A stretch of DNA of 64,000 bases from Halalkaliarchaeum desulfuricum (GCF_002952775.1 NZ_CP025066.1:434001-498000), one strand, 5' to 3'; shown: positions 52,120 through 61,735, counted from the first letter of the stretch. Program-made: numbers and translations. The notes: generated from the sequence alone by a model not told the origin.

Positions 52120-53865
52120 ATGACCGACGACGACAGGATCGAGGGAATCAGACACCTCTTCACCGCCGATACCGATCACGAACCGGGGGAAGACAACGTC
52201 GAACGGCTGGGATTCGACGTCCATCCCTACGTCTTCTTCATCTCCGGGTTCGTCATCGTGGCGTTCGTCCTCCTTTCGGTGCTGTTCACCGAGCAGGCGG
52301 ACGCAGCCTACGAGTGGGCGTTCGAGTCGATCAACCACTACTTCAACTGGTTTTACGTGATCGCCGCGAATCTCATCGTCGCGGCGGTGGTGTACTTCGC
52401 GTTGAGTCGCTTTGGCGACATCCGAATCGGCGGCGTCGACGCCGAAAAGGAGTTCAGCGACATCTCCTGGCTGGCGATGCTGTTCAGCGCCGGGATGGGG
52501 ATCGGCCTGATGTTCTTCAGCGTGGCCGAACCCCTGTGGCACTTCGACGATCCGCTGTTCGGCGTCGAGAGCCAGTCGGAGGCAGCAGCCCAGATGGCGA
52601 TGGTGGTCACGTACTTCCACTGGGGCTTTCACCCGTGGGCGATCTACGGACTGGTCGGGCTCAGCCTGGCGTTTTTCATGTACAACAAGGGGCTGCCGCT
52701 CACGTTCCGGTCGGTGTTCTGGCCGGTGTTGGGCGAGCGGATCTACGGCTGGCCCGGCCACCTCATCGACGTGTTGACCGTCTTCGCGACGCTGTTTGGC
52801 ATCACCACGTCGCTCGGTCTCGGGGCCCAGCAGATCAACGCTGGCCTCTCATTCCTGGGGGAAGAGGTCCTGGGTACCACCATTCCGGTGGCGACGCCGA
52901 TCCAGCTGGTGATCATCACCGTCATCACGACGATCACCGTCGTCTCCGTGCTCGTCGGGCTGGAAAAGGGAATGCGCCGGCTCAGCAACCTCAACATCGC
53001 GCTGATCCTCGTGATGATGGCGCTCGTGCTTCTCATCGGGCCGGCGCTGTTCGTCGTCTCGCTGTTCCCCCAGGCGCTGGGATCGTATCTGGGCCAGTTC
53101 TTCGAACTGTCGGCGTTCACCAACTCCTTCGGGAACGTCCCCTACGAGGGCTGGCAGGGCTCCTGGACCATCTTCTACTGGGGCTGGTGGATCGCGTGGT
53201 CCCCCTTCGTCGGGATGTTCATCGCGCGCATCTCCCGGGGCCGGACCGTCCGCGAATTCGTCTTCGGCGTGCTGTTCGTCCCGGCGCTGTTCTCCTTCAC
53301 CTGGATGGCAACGCTCGGAGGGACCGCACTTCACTTCGAGCTGTTCACCGAATCGACGATCGTGGAGACAGTCACTACCCAGGGTGAGGAGGTCGCCATG
53401 TTCGAACTGTTCACGATGCTGCCGCTGACGCTCGTGTTGTCCGTGCTGGCGGTCGTGCTCGTGACGACGTTTTTCGTCACCTCCGCCGATTCCGGATCGA
53501 TGGTGCTTGGCCACCTCAGCTCCGGTGGCAAACACGATTCCCCCAGGAACCAGCGCGTCTCCTGGGCGATCGCCGAGGGGGCGATCGCGTCCGTGCTGCT
53601 GCTCGGCGGGGGATTGACTGCGCTACAAACCGCTTCGATCACTGCCGGACTCCCCTTCGCACTCGTGTTGTTGTTCATGGCGGTGTCGCTGAAACAGGGT
53701 CTCGAGGAGGAGTACCAGGTACTCAACTCCGAGGAGTTCGATAGGCTGATCGAGGAACTGGAAGAGTCCGGAGAGATCGAGGTCGACCGTGCCGGCGGTA
53801 CCGTGGTGACCGAACTGGAGCCGATCGGCGACCGGGAGGATGACGTCCAGCCAGGGACAGACTGA
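52120..53865 (+). CDS. BCCT-family transporter, canonical glycine motif
   Basis: 581 residues from the ATG at 52120 (preceded by GGAGGGG). About 12 spans. The GMGIG motif (125-129) in span 3 followed by LMFFSVAEPLWHF, and FYWGWWIAWSPFVGMFIAR with RISRGRTVRE, are those of Na+-coupled betaine/choline transporters. A C-terminal cytoplasmic tail (about 530-581) is acidic, with a predicted helix EEEYQVLNSEEFDRLIEELEE, unlike the Arg-rich osmosensing tail of BetP. Likely imports glycine betaine as solute or as substrate for the methyl-transfer cluster 6 kb away. Confidence 0.93.
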   Translation: MTDDDRIEGIRHLFTADTDHEPGEDNVERLGFDVHPYVFFISGFVIVAFVLLSVLFTEQADAAYEWAFESINHYFNWFYVIAANLIVAAVVYFALSRFGDIRIGGVDAEKEFSDISWLAMLFSAGMGIGLMFFSVAEPLWHFDDPLFGVESQSEAAAQMAMVVTYFHWGFHPWAIYGLVGLSLAFFMYNKGLPLTFRSVFWPVLGERIYGWPGHLIDVLTVFATLFGITTSLGLGAQQINAGLSFLGEEVLGTTIPVATPIQLVIITVITTITVVSVLVGLEKGMRRLSNLNIALILVMMALVLLIGPALFVVSLFPQALGSYLGQFFELSAFTNSFGNVPYEGWQGSWTIFYWGWWIAWSPFVGMFIARISRGRTVREFVFGVLFVPALFSFTWMATLGGTALHFELFTESTIVETVTTQGEEVAMFELFTMLPLTLVLSVLAVVLVTTFFVTSADSGSMVLGHLSSGGKHDSPRNQRVSWAIAEGAIASVLLLGGGLTALQTASITAGLPFALVLLFMAVSLKQGLEEEYQVLNSEEFDRLIEELEESGEIEVDRAGGTVVTELEPIGDREDDVQPGTD

Positions 53866-54211
53866 ACGAAGAGATGGATCGGATGGAGCAACCTCCGGTT
53901 CCGAATCCGTCGCGAAAAGGGAAACAGATAACTCAGCTATATATTCTGTTGTTGTTAACTTTTGTCCAAGCTTTCGGGGTTCGCGCTGATACTCTACCGA
54001 AACACAGTTCGGATTATCCCGTATATCGTCGTGAAATATCCCCAAAAATCGTGTGTAATCCAATATTTGTAAAATTTTGAGAGTGTAGTTCGAAAGATAT
54101 CTTACCCGCTCTCAGCTCCTCGAAATGGAACGACTCGTATTTAAATACAACTGATTGCTTATGATACATCAAAGTAGATATTCTTTCGATACTTCTGTCA
54201 GTCTGTGAAAG
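53866..54211. other. AT-rich intergenic stretch, no gene seen
   Basis: 346 nt between convergent genes with low GC. A 68-codon frame (53874-54080) has no family resemblance or start signal. No repeats, tRNA or mobile-element ends were noticed. It probably carries only the two terminators. Confidence 0.5.
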
Positions 54212-56029
54212 TCAGGAGGGAACCGGCCGATCGGCAGCGGCCAGCGCGTCTTCCTCGAGGAAGATCGCGATCCGAAAGCCCCACAGCCTGGCCTCGTGTT
54301 CGCGGACGACGTAGCCGTCGAGGTGTGGGGAAAGCGCCTCGCGGTCCTCGGCGACGGCGATCAAGACCGGCGGCGCACCGTCGGCGACGTCGGCGGGGTC
54401 GGTCCCGGGAGCGCTGCTGTCCACGTCGGCGCCGGCACGTTCGAGATACCACGGCAGCGGGAGTCGGTCGTACCACCCGGCTCCGGCGGGTTTCTGGTCG
54501 TTGTCGGACTCGTCTTCGACGTAGAACGTCATCCCGCGGGCGGAGTGGTCTGCACCGACAAACAGCACGTCCGGATCGTCGTCGTGGACGGCGACGATCG
54601 CCTCGACGTCGTCGAGCGACTCCCGGAGGTCGTTTTGCGGCTGGGCGAACTGGACGAGCTCCGTGTGATCCGGGTTCGTGGAGTTCCAGTAGGTCGCCGT
54701 CGGGAGGAGTACCCCGGCGAGAGCACCGACGAGCAGGAGGCCAGCAAGCGCGACAGCGACCGCGTCGCCCGAGATAATCCGACCGGATCCACCCCGGAGT
54801 CGATCCCGGAGCGCCGCCACGTCGATCCCCGCGAGGAACTGCCGGGCGACGAACGCGACGCCGACGGCGGCAGGAATCGACAGGGGGACGACGACGTGCG
54901 TCGCTGTCCAGCCGGCCTCGATGTCAGTCGCCGCGGGATAGCCGACGAAACTCGCGACGCCCCAGTAGAAACAGAACGCGACGAACAGGCGGTTCCGGCC
55001 ATCGAACGTGTCGACGACCATCCCGACTACGGCGAACACCGAGACGACAGCCGCGGCGTTGGCCATCGTCGAGGCCAGCCCGAAGGCGTACTCGAGGTAG
55101 TCGTGCTCCTGCATGTCGCCGGTCAGCCAGAGGTCGACGAGTTCGCGAGCGCTCCCGACGGTCGCCTCGTAGAACACGCCCGACAGAAGCGACGGGTCCG
55201 AAAGCGCCCCCCACAGTGCCGGCCGCGGGGCGAAAAACCAGACGATCACCGCAAGGAACGTGAGCGCTATCCCGGCCCCGTGGGCGACGGTCCAGGCGAC
55301 GGTTCGCCGGCGCGACGCCGGCTGCGGCTGTGTGGCGCCGATCTCGCCGGCTGCGGCCAGCCGCAGGGTCCCCCAGACGTCAGCTCCCCACCCGCGGATG
55401 GCGGTTCCGACCGGCCGACCCTGCTTGCGAGCCCGAACGAACAGGTGATCCACGATCAGCGCCGTCGCGCCGGCATAACAGAGCAGATACAGCAGTGCGT
55501 TCCCCTTCGTCGTGAACGCAAGCGCGACCAACGCGGCGGCCGGGTACAGCCGACGGATGTCCCGGGTCGACAGCGCCCGGATCGCGAATCCGAGCGCGAA
55601 CACGGAAAACGCCGCCACGAGGATGTCGTTGCGCATGAACCGTCCGTAGTAGACGAGCACCGGGTTACCGGCGAGCAGGATCCCCAGCGCGATCACCTCG
55701 AAGTCGTCCAGGTGATCGCGAAACAGCCACGCCGCAAGCGGCAGCAGGCCACCGACGACGGCGACGATCAGCCGGGCGACGGCGTCGGTCGGCCCCAGCA
55801 GGTCGAAGACCGTCGAGTTCACTAGCGGGAGGAACGGCCCGTGGATGATCGGGTTGTACTCGAAGATCCCCGAGTCGGCGTACCGGAGCGTCCAGTAGCC
55901 CACGCGGCCCTCGTCCCAGTGAAACACGCGGGTTCCGAGGCCGACGAACCGGACGAACAGCGCTGCCGCCGCGACGACACACAGCGAGAGGAGCGTCCGG
56001 TCGACCTCGCGGAGCCGTTCGGGGCGCAT
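54212..56029 (-). CDS. Agl23/ArnT-like membrane glycosyltransferase (TIGR03663-type)
   Basis: 605 residues from the ATG ending at 56029 (MRPERLREVDR). Twelve or so hydrophobic spans occupy 10-450, then a soluble C-terminal domain (about 460-605). HWDEGRVGYW near 50 carries the Asp-Glu pair of GT-C enzymes that use polyprenyl-phosphate sugars, and NPIIHGPFLPLVN and YGRFMRNDILV follow. Relatives are called flippase-associated Agl23 in haloarchaeal N-glycosylation. The exact step is unknown. It stands alone, divergent from ribH. Confidence 0.85.
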   Translation of the reverse strand: MRPERLREVDRTLLSLCVVAAAALFVRFVGLGTRVFHWDEGRVGYWTLRYADSGIFEYNPIIHGPFLPLVNSTVFDLLGPTDAVARLIVAVVGGLLPLAAWLFRDHLDDFEVIALGILLAGNPVLVYYGRFMRNDILVAAFSVFALGFAIRALSTRDIRRLYPAAALVALAFTTKGNALLYLLCYAGATALIVDHLFVRARKQGRPVGTAIRGWGADVWGTLRLAAAGEIGATQPQPASRRRTVAWTVAHGAGIALTFLAVIVWFFAPRPALWGALSDPSLLSGVFYEATVGSARELVDLWLTGDMQEHDYLEYAFGLASTMANAAAVVSVFAVVGMVVDTFDGRNRLFVAFCFYWGVASFVGYPAATDIEAGWTATHVVVPLSIPAAVGVAFVARQFLAGIDVAALRDRLRGGSGRIISGDAVAVALAGLLLVGALAGVLLPTATYWNSTNPDHTELVQFAQPQNDLRESLDDVEAIVAVHDDDPDVLFVGADHSARGMTFYVEDESDNDQKPAGAGWYDRLPLPWYLERAGADVDSSAPGTDPADVADGAPPVLIAVAEDREALSPHLDGYVVREHEARLWGFRIAIFLEEDALAAADRPVPS

Positions 56030-56181
56030 GTCCGGAAATCCGCCCGGGGGAATACAACTTTTGTGTTCCGTGTCGACCACGGCATCGGGGATCAGTCCTC
56101 GTTCGCGAGGGGAAATCCCAGCGAGTGGGAGAACCTGACGGGAACGGTAGTTCTATGATCGGTGGACTTCCTCGTTCGGAC

Positions 56182-56586
56182 ATGGTAACGCTCGGCCTCG
56201 TGGTAGCACAGTTTAACTCGGAAGTGACCGAAGAGATGGAGACAGAGGCGCTCGCGGCCGCACAGGAACGCGGCGCGACCGTCGCGGAAACGGTGCACGT
56301 TCCCGGCGTGTACGACTCTCCGCTGGCTGCAGACCGGCTCGCGCGCCGGGACGCGGTCGACGCGGTGGCCGTCGTGGGCGCGATCGTCACCGGCGATACC
56401 GATCACGATCGGGTGATCGCCGACGCGACCGCCCAGGGACTCACGCAGGTGAGCCTGGACCGCGACACGCCGATTACCTTCGGCGTCAGCGGCCCGGGAA
56501 TGTCCGGCGCCGAGGCGAGAGAGCGGACCGACAAGGGCGCTGAAGCCGTCAACGCCGCCGTCGACATGGTGGGGGTGGCAGCATGA
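56182..56586 (+). CDS. ribH: 6,7-Dimethyl-8-ribityllumazine synthase
   Basis: 134 residues from ATG 56182 (an in-frame ATG at 56125 would add 19 residues). VVAQFNSEVTEEM near 8, HVPGVYDSPLAA, VVGAIVTGDTDHDRV with the catalytic His, and TFGVSGPGMSGAEAR are lumazine synthase signatures in the archaeal form. It makes the penultimate riboflavin precursor, relevant to the flavoproteins in this window. Its stop overlaps the aminotransferase start (ATGA). Confidence 0.94.
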   Translation: MVTLGLVVAQFNSEVTEEMETEALAAAQERGATVAETVHVPGVYDSPLAADRLARRDAVDAVAVVGAIVTGDTDHDRVIADATAQGLTQVSLDRDTPITFGVSGPGMSGAEARERTDKGAEAVNAAVDMVGVAA

Positions 56587-57731
56587 GCGACGAGTTCGCC
56601 GCCCGCGTCGAACGCGTCGAACCCAGCGCGACGCTCGCAGTGTCGAACCTCGCGTCCGAACTGGAGGCGGACGGCGCCGACGTCGTCGACCTCTCAGTGG
56701 GTGAACCGGACTTCGACACCCCCGACAACATCGTCGAGGCGGGAAAAGCCGCCATGGACGCCGGGCACACCGGCTACACGCCGTCGAGTGGCATCCCGGA
56801 GCTGAAGTCGGCGATCGTCGACAAGTTGACCGGCCAGGGGATCGACTGCGGCCCCGAGAACCTCATCGTCACCCCAGGCGCGAAACAGGCGCTGTACGAG
56901 ACGTTCCAGACCGTCGTCGACGACGGCGACGAGGTCGTCCTGCTCGACCCGGCGTGGGTCTCCTACGAGGCGATGGCGAAGATGGCCGGCGGCTCGCTCG
57001 ACCGCGTCGACCTCGCGGCCCACGACTTCCAGCTCGAACCGGCGCTGGATGAACTCGGGCAGGCGGTCTCGGACGACACCGAACTGCTCGTGGTCAACTC
57101 TCCGTCGAACCCCACCGGCGCAGTGTACTCCGACGCCGCCCTCGAAGGGGTTCGCGACCTCGCAGTCGAGCACGACGTGACGGTGATCTCCGACGAGATC
57201 TACGAGCAGGTCACCTACGACGCGGATCCGACGCCGCTCGCGACGATCGACGGGATGGAAGACCGGACGGTGACGATCAACGGCTTCTCGAAGGCGTACT
57301 CGATGACCGGCTGGCGGCTCGGCTACCTGTGTGCCCCCGAGGAGCTGATCGCGCAGGCGGGCAAGCTCCACTCCCACTCGGTGTCGTGTGCGGTGAACTT
57401 CGTCCAGCACGCCGGGATCGAGGCGCTCGAGGACACCGACGACGCGGTCGAGGAGATGGTGGCGGCGTTCCGGAGCCGGCGCGACCTGCTCGTGGACCTG
57501 TTCGACGACCACGGCGTCGACGTCGCCGTCCCCGACGGGGCCTTTTATATGATGCTGCCCGTCGACGACGACGACCAGTCGTGGTGCATGGATGCCCTCG
57601 AGGACGCCCACGTGGCGACGGTGCCCGGCGGGGCGTTCAACGCGCCCGGCTACGCGCGGATCTCGTATGCCGCGAGCGAAACGCGGCTGCGGGAGGCGGT
57701 CGACCGGCTGGCAGCGGGCGGCTTCATTTAA
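56583..57731 (+). CDS. Class I/II PLP-dependent aminotransferase
   Basis: 382 residues. Fold-type I enzyme with SVGEPDFDTPDNI, NSPSNPTGAVYSD, YEQVTYD and the PLP lysine K237 in NGFSKAYSMTGWR. It resembles aspartate/aromatic aminotransferases of archaea (AspC/Aro8 group). Amino-acid specificity cannot be read off. It is coupled to ribH by a 4-nt overlap, which probably reflects operon packing and not a shared pathway. Confidence 0.92.
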   Translation: MSDEFAARVERVEPSATLAVSNLASELEADGADVVDLSVGEPDFDTPDNIVEAGKAAMDAGHTGYTPSSGIPELKSAIVDKLTGQGIDCGPENLIVTPGAKQALYETFQTVVDDGDEVVLLDPAWVSYEAMAKMAGGSLDRVDLAAHDFQLEPALDELGQAVSDDTELLVVNSPSNPTGAVYSDAALEGVRDLAVEHDVTVISDEIYEQVTYDADPTPLATIDGMEDRTVTINGFSKAYSMTGWRLGYLCAPEELIAQAGKLHSHSVSCAVNFVQHAGIEALEDTDDAVEEMVAAFRSRRDLLVDLFDDHGVDVAVPDGAFYMMLPVDDDDQSWCMDALEDAHVATVPGGAFNAPGYARISYAASETRLREAVDRLAAGGFI

Positions 57732-57777
57732 GGTTGGATCCGTCTCCCCGTACTCACCCCGGAACTCCTCCGAGCAA

Positions 57778-58917
57778 TTACAAGCCGAGTTCCCGTCCGA
57801 TCACAAGGTGCTGGATCTCGCTTGTCCCTTCGCCGATCTCCATCAGCTTCGCGTCCCGGTAGAACCGCTGTGGAGCGAACTCCTCGGTGTAGCCGTACCC
57901 GCCCAGCACCTGCACCGCGTCCTCGGCGACCTCCCGGGCGGCCTCGCTGGCGTCGAGCTTCGCCAGCGCCGACTCGCGGGTGACCCGCTCGCCGCGGTCG
58001 TATTTCGAGGCTGCACGGCGGGTGAGCAGCCTCGCGCGCTCGGTCTTGCGGTGCATGTCGACCAGCTTGTCCCGGATCGCGTCGAACTCGCTGATCGGCT
58101 GGCCGAACTGCTCACGCTCCAGGGCGTACTCCTTCGCGGCCTCGAAGGCGCCCTGTGCGAGCCCGGTCGATAGCGCCGCGATGGAGATCCGACCGCCGTC
58201 GAGCGTCTTCATCGTCTGTTTCCATCCCTCGCCCGTCTCGCCGAGCAGGCGGTTCTCGGGGAGCCGGACGCCGTCGAACGTGATCTCGCAGGTGGGCGAG
58301 GAGTTGAGCCCCATCTTCTCCCAGACTGTCGTCACCTCGAAGCCGTCGTCGTCGGGCGAAACGATGAACGTCGAGATCCCGTCGTATCCCGCCCCGGGGT
58401 CGGTGACCGCCTTCACGAGCACGCTGTTTGCGACGTTGGCGTTGGTGATGAACTGCTTCGTGCCGTTCAGTACCCACTCGTCGCCCTCCTTCCGGGCGGT
58501 CGTGTCCATGTCGGAGGCGTCGGATCCCGAGCCGGGTTCGGTGAGCGCCCACGCGCCCAGCTTCTCGCCCGACGCCAGCGGCTCGAGCCACTCGCGTTTC
58601 TGCGCGTCGGTGCCGAACAGTTCGATCGGCTTGCTGCCGAGCGAGACGTGGGCCGCATACGACAGCCCGATCCCGCCCGAGACGCGTCCCAGTTCCTCGG
58701 TCACGAGCGCGTACATGAGCTGGTCGCCGCCGAGTCCGCCGTACTCCTCGTCGATCGGAACTCCCATTACGTCGAGCTCTCCCAACTGCTCGAATATCTC
58801 GGCCGGGAACCGGTGCTCGTCCTCGATCTCCCCTGCGATCGGCTCGATCTCCGCTTCGCAAAACTCCCTGACGGTGTCGCGGATCATCCGGTGTTCCGCC
58901 GGCAGCTCGAAGTCCAT
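57778..58917 (-). CDS. Acyl-CoA dehydrogenase
   Basis: 379 residues from MDFELPAEHRM (ATG ending 58917); the longer frame overlaps the kinase gene and is rejected. FAD-binding WALTEPGSGSDASDM, acyl-binding EITFDGVRLPENRLLG, and catalytic base E363 in GEGTSEIQ identify a short/medium-chain type enzyme. Length is normal. It oxidises acyl-CoA in fatty-acid or branched-chain catabolism and passes electrons to EtfAB, so it may share the EtfAB pool encoded at 26685-28412. Confidence 0.95.
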   Translation of the reverse strand: MDFELPAEHRMIRDTVREFCEAEIEPIAGEIEDEHRFPAEIFEQLGELDVMGVPIDEEYGGLGGDQLMYALVTEELGRVSGGIGLSYAAHVSLGSKPIELFGTDAQKREWLEPLASGEKLGAWALTEPGSGSDASDMDTTARKEGDEWVLNGTKQFITNANVANSVLVKAVTDPGAGYDGISTFIVSPDDDGFEVTTVWEKMGLNSSPTCEITFDGVRLPENRLLGETGEGWKQTMKTLDGGRISIAALSTGLAQGAFEAAKEYALEREQFGQPISEFDAIRDKLVDMHRKTERARLLTRRAASKYDRGERVTRESALAKLDASEAAREVAEDAVQVLGGYGYTEEFAPQRFYRDAKLMEIGEGTSEIQHLVIGRELGL

Positions 58918-59004
58918 ACGTTCACGTTCGAGTCCGGGCGCATAAATAGTCCGAACGATCGTGACAGATCGCCGGTCGTCGCGACCCCTCCATCGTTCGG
59001 TGCG

Positions 59005-59012
59005 ATTTATAA
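59005..59012 (+). promoter_or_regulatory. TATA box of the kinase gene
   Basis: ATTTATAA sits 26-33 nt before ATG 59038, in line with a leaderless transcript and fixing this start rather than the far longer upstream frame. Confidence 0.6.
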
Positions 59013-59037
59013 CTTCCGAGCACGTCGTACGCACGTG

Positions 59038-59847
59038 ATGGAACTTCGCCGCCTGGTTCGTGGCCGCCTCGACTGGCCGCGGCTGGAGGCGGTCGCGATG
59101 GAGCTTGCAAAGCGGTACGACCGCGACTGCGTGCACGTCAGGTTCCTGGAGGCGGACAACTGGCTCTCGACGCCGATGGTGCTCGACGAGGACCTGTTCG
59201 TGAAGGTCATCTCCCGACAGAACACCCTCGTGCACACCCTGTTTACGACCGGACGGAACCTGGGGGCGTTCTCGGCCGGGACGGAGGGGTTCTTCGAACG
59301 GTTCAAGACACCCTACGAGATGGCGGAACACGAACTCGAGGCGACCCGGCAGATGCGCGAGCTGGGGATCAACGCACCCGAGCCGATCGAGGCCGTCGAG
59401 ATCGACGGCCTCGGCGTGGTGGTGCTGGAGTACCTCCCGGAGTTTCGGTCGCTCGACCAGCTCGACGGCAAGGAAGCACGGGACGCCGCAGTGCAGCTGT
59501 TCGACTCGCTGTGGACGCTTCACGACGCGGGGCTTGCACACGGGGACCTCAGGGCGGAGAACGTGCTCGTGCTCGAGGGAGAGGTGTACTTCATCGACGC
59601 GACGAACGTCAGCGCCGACGCCCGCGAGGACGCCCGGGCGTACGACCTCGCGAGCGCGCTGGCGGCGCTGGAGCCGGTCGTCGGGCCCCGGGAAACGATC
59701 GACGCCGCGTTGTCCGCCTACTCGACGGACGAACTGCTCGCGGCGCGGCGGTTCCTGGACTTCGTTGCGATCCGGCCCGACCACGAGTTCGACACGACGG
59801 CCCTGAAAGGGGAGCTCGAAAAACGGGCGGATGGGACGCCGGGATAA
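59038..59847 (+). CDS. RIO/Bud32-like serine kinase
   Basis: 269 residues of protein-kinase-like fold. The catalytic loop is HGDLRAENV near 180 with the metal-binding Asp in YFIDATN, and a Lys/Glu pair in the N-lobe (LFVKVIS and YEMAEHELEATRQM). This short archaeal type is close to Bud32/RIO kinases, but lacks an obvious N-terminal RIO winged helix. Substrates are unknown. The acyl-CoA dehydrogenase gene is divergent, with 120 nt between. Confidence 0.8.
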   Translation: MELRRLVRGRLDWPRLEAVAMELAKRYDRDCVHVRFLEADNWLSTPMVLDEDLFVKVISRQNTLVHTLFTTGRNLGAFSAGTEGFFERFKTPYEMAEHELEATRQMRELGINAPEPIEAVEIDGLGVVVLEYLPEFRSLDQLDGKEARDAAVQLFDSLWTLHDAGLAHGDLRAENVLVLEGEVYFIDATNVSADAREDARAYDLASALAALEPVVGPRETIDAALSAYSTDELLAARRFLDFVAIRPDHEFDTTALKGELEKRADGTPG

Positions 59848-59868
59848 CGTGGGCGAACGCGCGATCGA

Positions 59869-60882
59869 CTAGAGACCGTCGTACGGCCCGGCCTTCGCCT
59901 CGGTGAGCCGGTCGACCTGCTCATCGCTGAGGTCGATCGTCGCCGCCGCGAGGTTCTCGGTCAGCTGCTCGACCGTGCGGGCGCCCACGATCGGCGCCGT
60001 GACGCCCTCGCGGTGGATCAGCCACGCGAGCGCGACCTGGGCCGGCGTGGCGTCGACCTCCTCGGCGACGGCGTCGAGTTCCTCGTGGAGATCGAAGTTC
60101 TCGTCGGTGAGGTACGCCTCCCGAAACCGGCTCGATTCCGCCACCCGGGAGTCGCCCTCGAGGCCGTCCTCGCGGCTGTACTTGCCGGTCAAAAATCCCT
60201 GGCCGAGCGGGCTCCACGGACAGACCGCGAGCCCGCGCTGTCTGGCCATCTCGAGGTAGTCGCCCTCGATCTCCCGATCGACGAGATTGTACCGGGGCTG
60301 CAGCACGGTAAACGGCTCCCAGCCTTCGCTGTCGGCGATCGCGTTCGCCCGGGCGACCTTCCAGGCGTTCGGTCGCATCGTCGAGGCGCCCAGGTAGTGG
60401 ACCTTGCCCGACTCTATGAGGCCGTTCAGCGTTTTCATCAGCTCGCGGGTGGTCGTGGCGTCGTCCCACCGGTGGATGTACAGCACGTCGACGTAGTCGG
60501 TGTCGAGCCGGTCCAGCAGGGCGTCGATCCGGTGGCGGATGTTCTTCCGGTTGGTTCCCCCGCTGTTGGGATCGCCCTCGCGGATCTGCCAGTAAATCTT
60601 GGAGGCGACCGTGAACCGCTCGCGGTCGCGACCGTCGAGCCACTCGCCGATCCACCGCTCGCTGTCGCCGCCGCCGTAGACGTCGGCGGTGTCGATGTAC
60701 CGGCCGCCGGCGGCCTCGTAGGCGTCGAGCAGCTCTTTTGCGCGCGCCTCGCCGATCTCCACGTTCCCTTCTTCGGTCTCTTTGCCGAACCGCCAGGTGC
60801 CGAACTGCAGTTCGCTGGTGTGGAGGCCGGTTCGGCCGAGCGGGACGAAGTCGAGATCGATCTCTTCGGAGGATCGTGCCAT
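59869..60882 (-). CDS. Aldo/keto reductase
   Basis: 337 residues of (beta/alpha)8 AKR fold. The tetrad is visible as Asp and Tyr in YIDTADVYGGG near 57-64, Lys in ASKIYWQ, and His in YIHRWDD; the NADP-binding end has VGARTVEQLTENL. It belongs to the YajO/general AKR group. Substrate unknown; reduces or oxidises carbonyl/alcohol with NADP(H). Convergent with the kinase gene, 21 nt apart. Confidence 0.93.
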   Translation of the reverse strand: MARSSEEIDLDFVPLGRTGLHTSELQFGTWRFGKETEEGNVEIGEARAKELLDAYEAAGGRYIDTADVYGGGDSERWIGEWLDGRDRERFTVASKIYWQIREGDPNSGGTNRKNIRHRIDALLDRLDTDYVDVLYIHRWDDATTTRELMKTLNGLIESGKVHYLGASTMRPNAWKVARANAIADSEGWEPFTVLQPRYNLVDREIEGDYLEMARQRGLAVCPWSPLGQGFLTGKYSREDGLEGDSRVAESSRFREAYLTDENFDLHEELDAVAEEVDATPAQVALAWLIHREGVTAPIVGARTVEQLTENLAAATIDLSDEQVDRLTEAKAGPYDGL

Positions 60883-60963
60883 CGGTGTACTGTTGGTGGG
60901 TTCGGGGAAAAACCTGTAGCAACCGGAAACCCCCGGCGGAATGGACAGACGAAAGCCGCCTAC

Positions 60964-60972
60964 GTTTATAAG
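60964..60972 (+). promoter_or_regulatory. TATA box of the small membrane-protein gene
   Basis: GTTTATAAG lies 23-31 nt before ATG 60995 and selects this start over the upstream in-frame codon at 60941. Confidence 0.55.
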
Positions 60973-60994
60973 TGCTCATCAAGTACAAACGTGT

Positions 60995-61261
60995 ATGGAA
61001 CCGGGTCGGTTCGTGAGTTACGTGTTCGTCTACCTGGGCATCCTGTGGCTCGTCGAGTACGCCGTCTTCTACCCGCTCCAGTTCGGGTTCCCCGACGTGA
61101 TGTATCTGGGTGGCGGGATCTTCTTCACCTGGTTCGGCCTGTACAGGCGGCTGAAGCCCGAGACTCACGAGAAACACCCGAAAGAACACGGGATCGAATC
61201 GTACGGGTTCGCCCTCATCGCACTCGTGTTGACGGTGATCTTCCTGCTGCAGTTGCTGTGA
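60995..61261 (+). CDS. Small three-span membrane protein
   Basis: 88 residues from the ATG at 60995. Hydrophobic spans lie at about 6-25, 32-47 and 68-87, with a Lys/His/Glu-rich loop (about 50-66) between the second and third. No known motif. It sits between an aldo/keto reductase and TrmO gene in opposite orientation, so context says little. Confidence 0.75.
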   Translation: MEPGRFVSYVFVYLGILWLVEYAVFYPLQFGFPDVMYLGGGIFFTWFGLYRRLKPETHEKHPKEHGIESYGFALIALVLTVIFLLQLL

Positions 61262-61297
61262 GCGCTCGCGAGACTCACCGTCTCACGGTCTCCGCGA

Positions 61298-61735
61298 TCA
61301 GTCGCCCATCCACCCGATCTCCAGATCGTCCAGATCCGTCATTTTCGGAGCGTACGGTTTGATATCGAGGATCGGCGTCCCGTCCGCGAGATCGAGGTTC
61401 GAAACCGTCAGCTCCGTGCCGGATAGTTCAACCAGTTCCACGACGGACGTTCCGATCGGGTTCGGGCGCACCGTCCCCGACGTGGCGAAGATTCCAACCT
61501 CCCCCCGCGAGGCGATCGGCGTGACCCGAAGGCGAGTTTCCGCGACCTCGTGGAGATGCGAGACCAGGACGACGTGTGAAAACTCCTCCAGCCCCTTCAG
61601 GCCGGCTTCGTACTCGGGTTTCAGGTGAACCGTCCCGGTGGCGTCGACGAACTCGTCGGACGGCCGCGGGACCTCCTCCGGCTTCGAGAACGGCGATTCG
61701 ACGACGCCGATCGGATCGTACGTTACCGGTTCCAT
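61298..61735 (-). CDS. tRNA (N6-threonylcarbamoyladenosine-37-N6)-methyltransferase, TrmO family
   Basis: 145 residues of the YaeB/TrmO beta-barrel family. PIGVVESPF at the start, VLVSHLHEV, FATSGTVRPNPIGTSVVEL (normally ATRSPxRPNPIG) and LDIKPYAPKMT are the family signatures. It methylates N6 of t6A37 in tRNA with S-adenosylmethionine. The usual Arg-Ser-Pro in the motif is Ser-Gly-Thr here, which may affect activity. Convergent to the small membrane-protein gene. Confidence 0.88.
   Translation of the reverse strand: MEPVTYDPIGVVESPFSKPEEVPRPSDEFVDATGTVHLKPEYEAGLKGLEEFSHVVLVSHLHEVAETRLRVTPIASRGEVGIFATSGTVRPNPIGTSVVELVELSGTELTVSNLDLADGTPILDIKPYAPKMTDLDDLEIGWMGD

Noticed and set aside
53874-54080. 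68-codon open frame after the second BCCT
   Set aside because: No recognisable family, no start signal, AT-rich spacer; likely chance.
58918-59784. N-terminal extension of the acyl-CoA dehydrogenase
   Set aside because: It lies antisense to the kinase gene; the conserved enzyme begins at the ATG ending at 58917.
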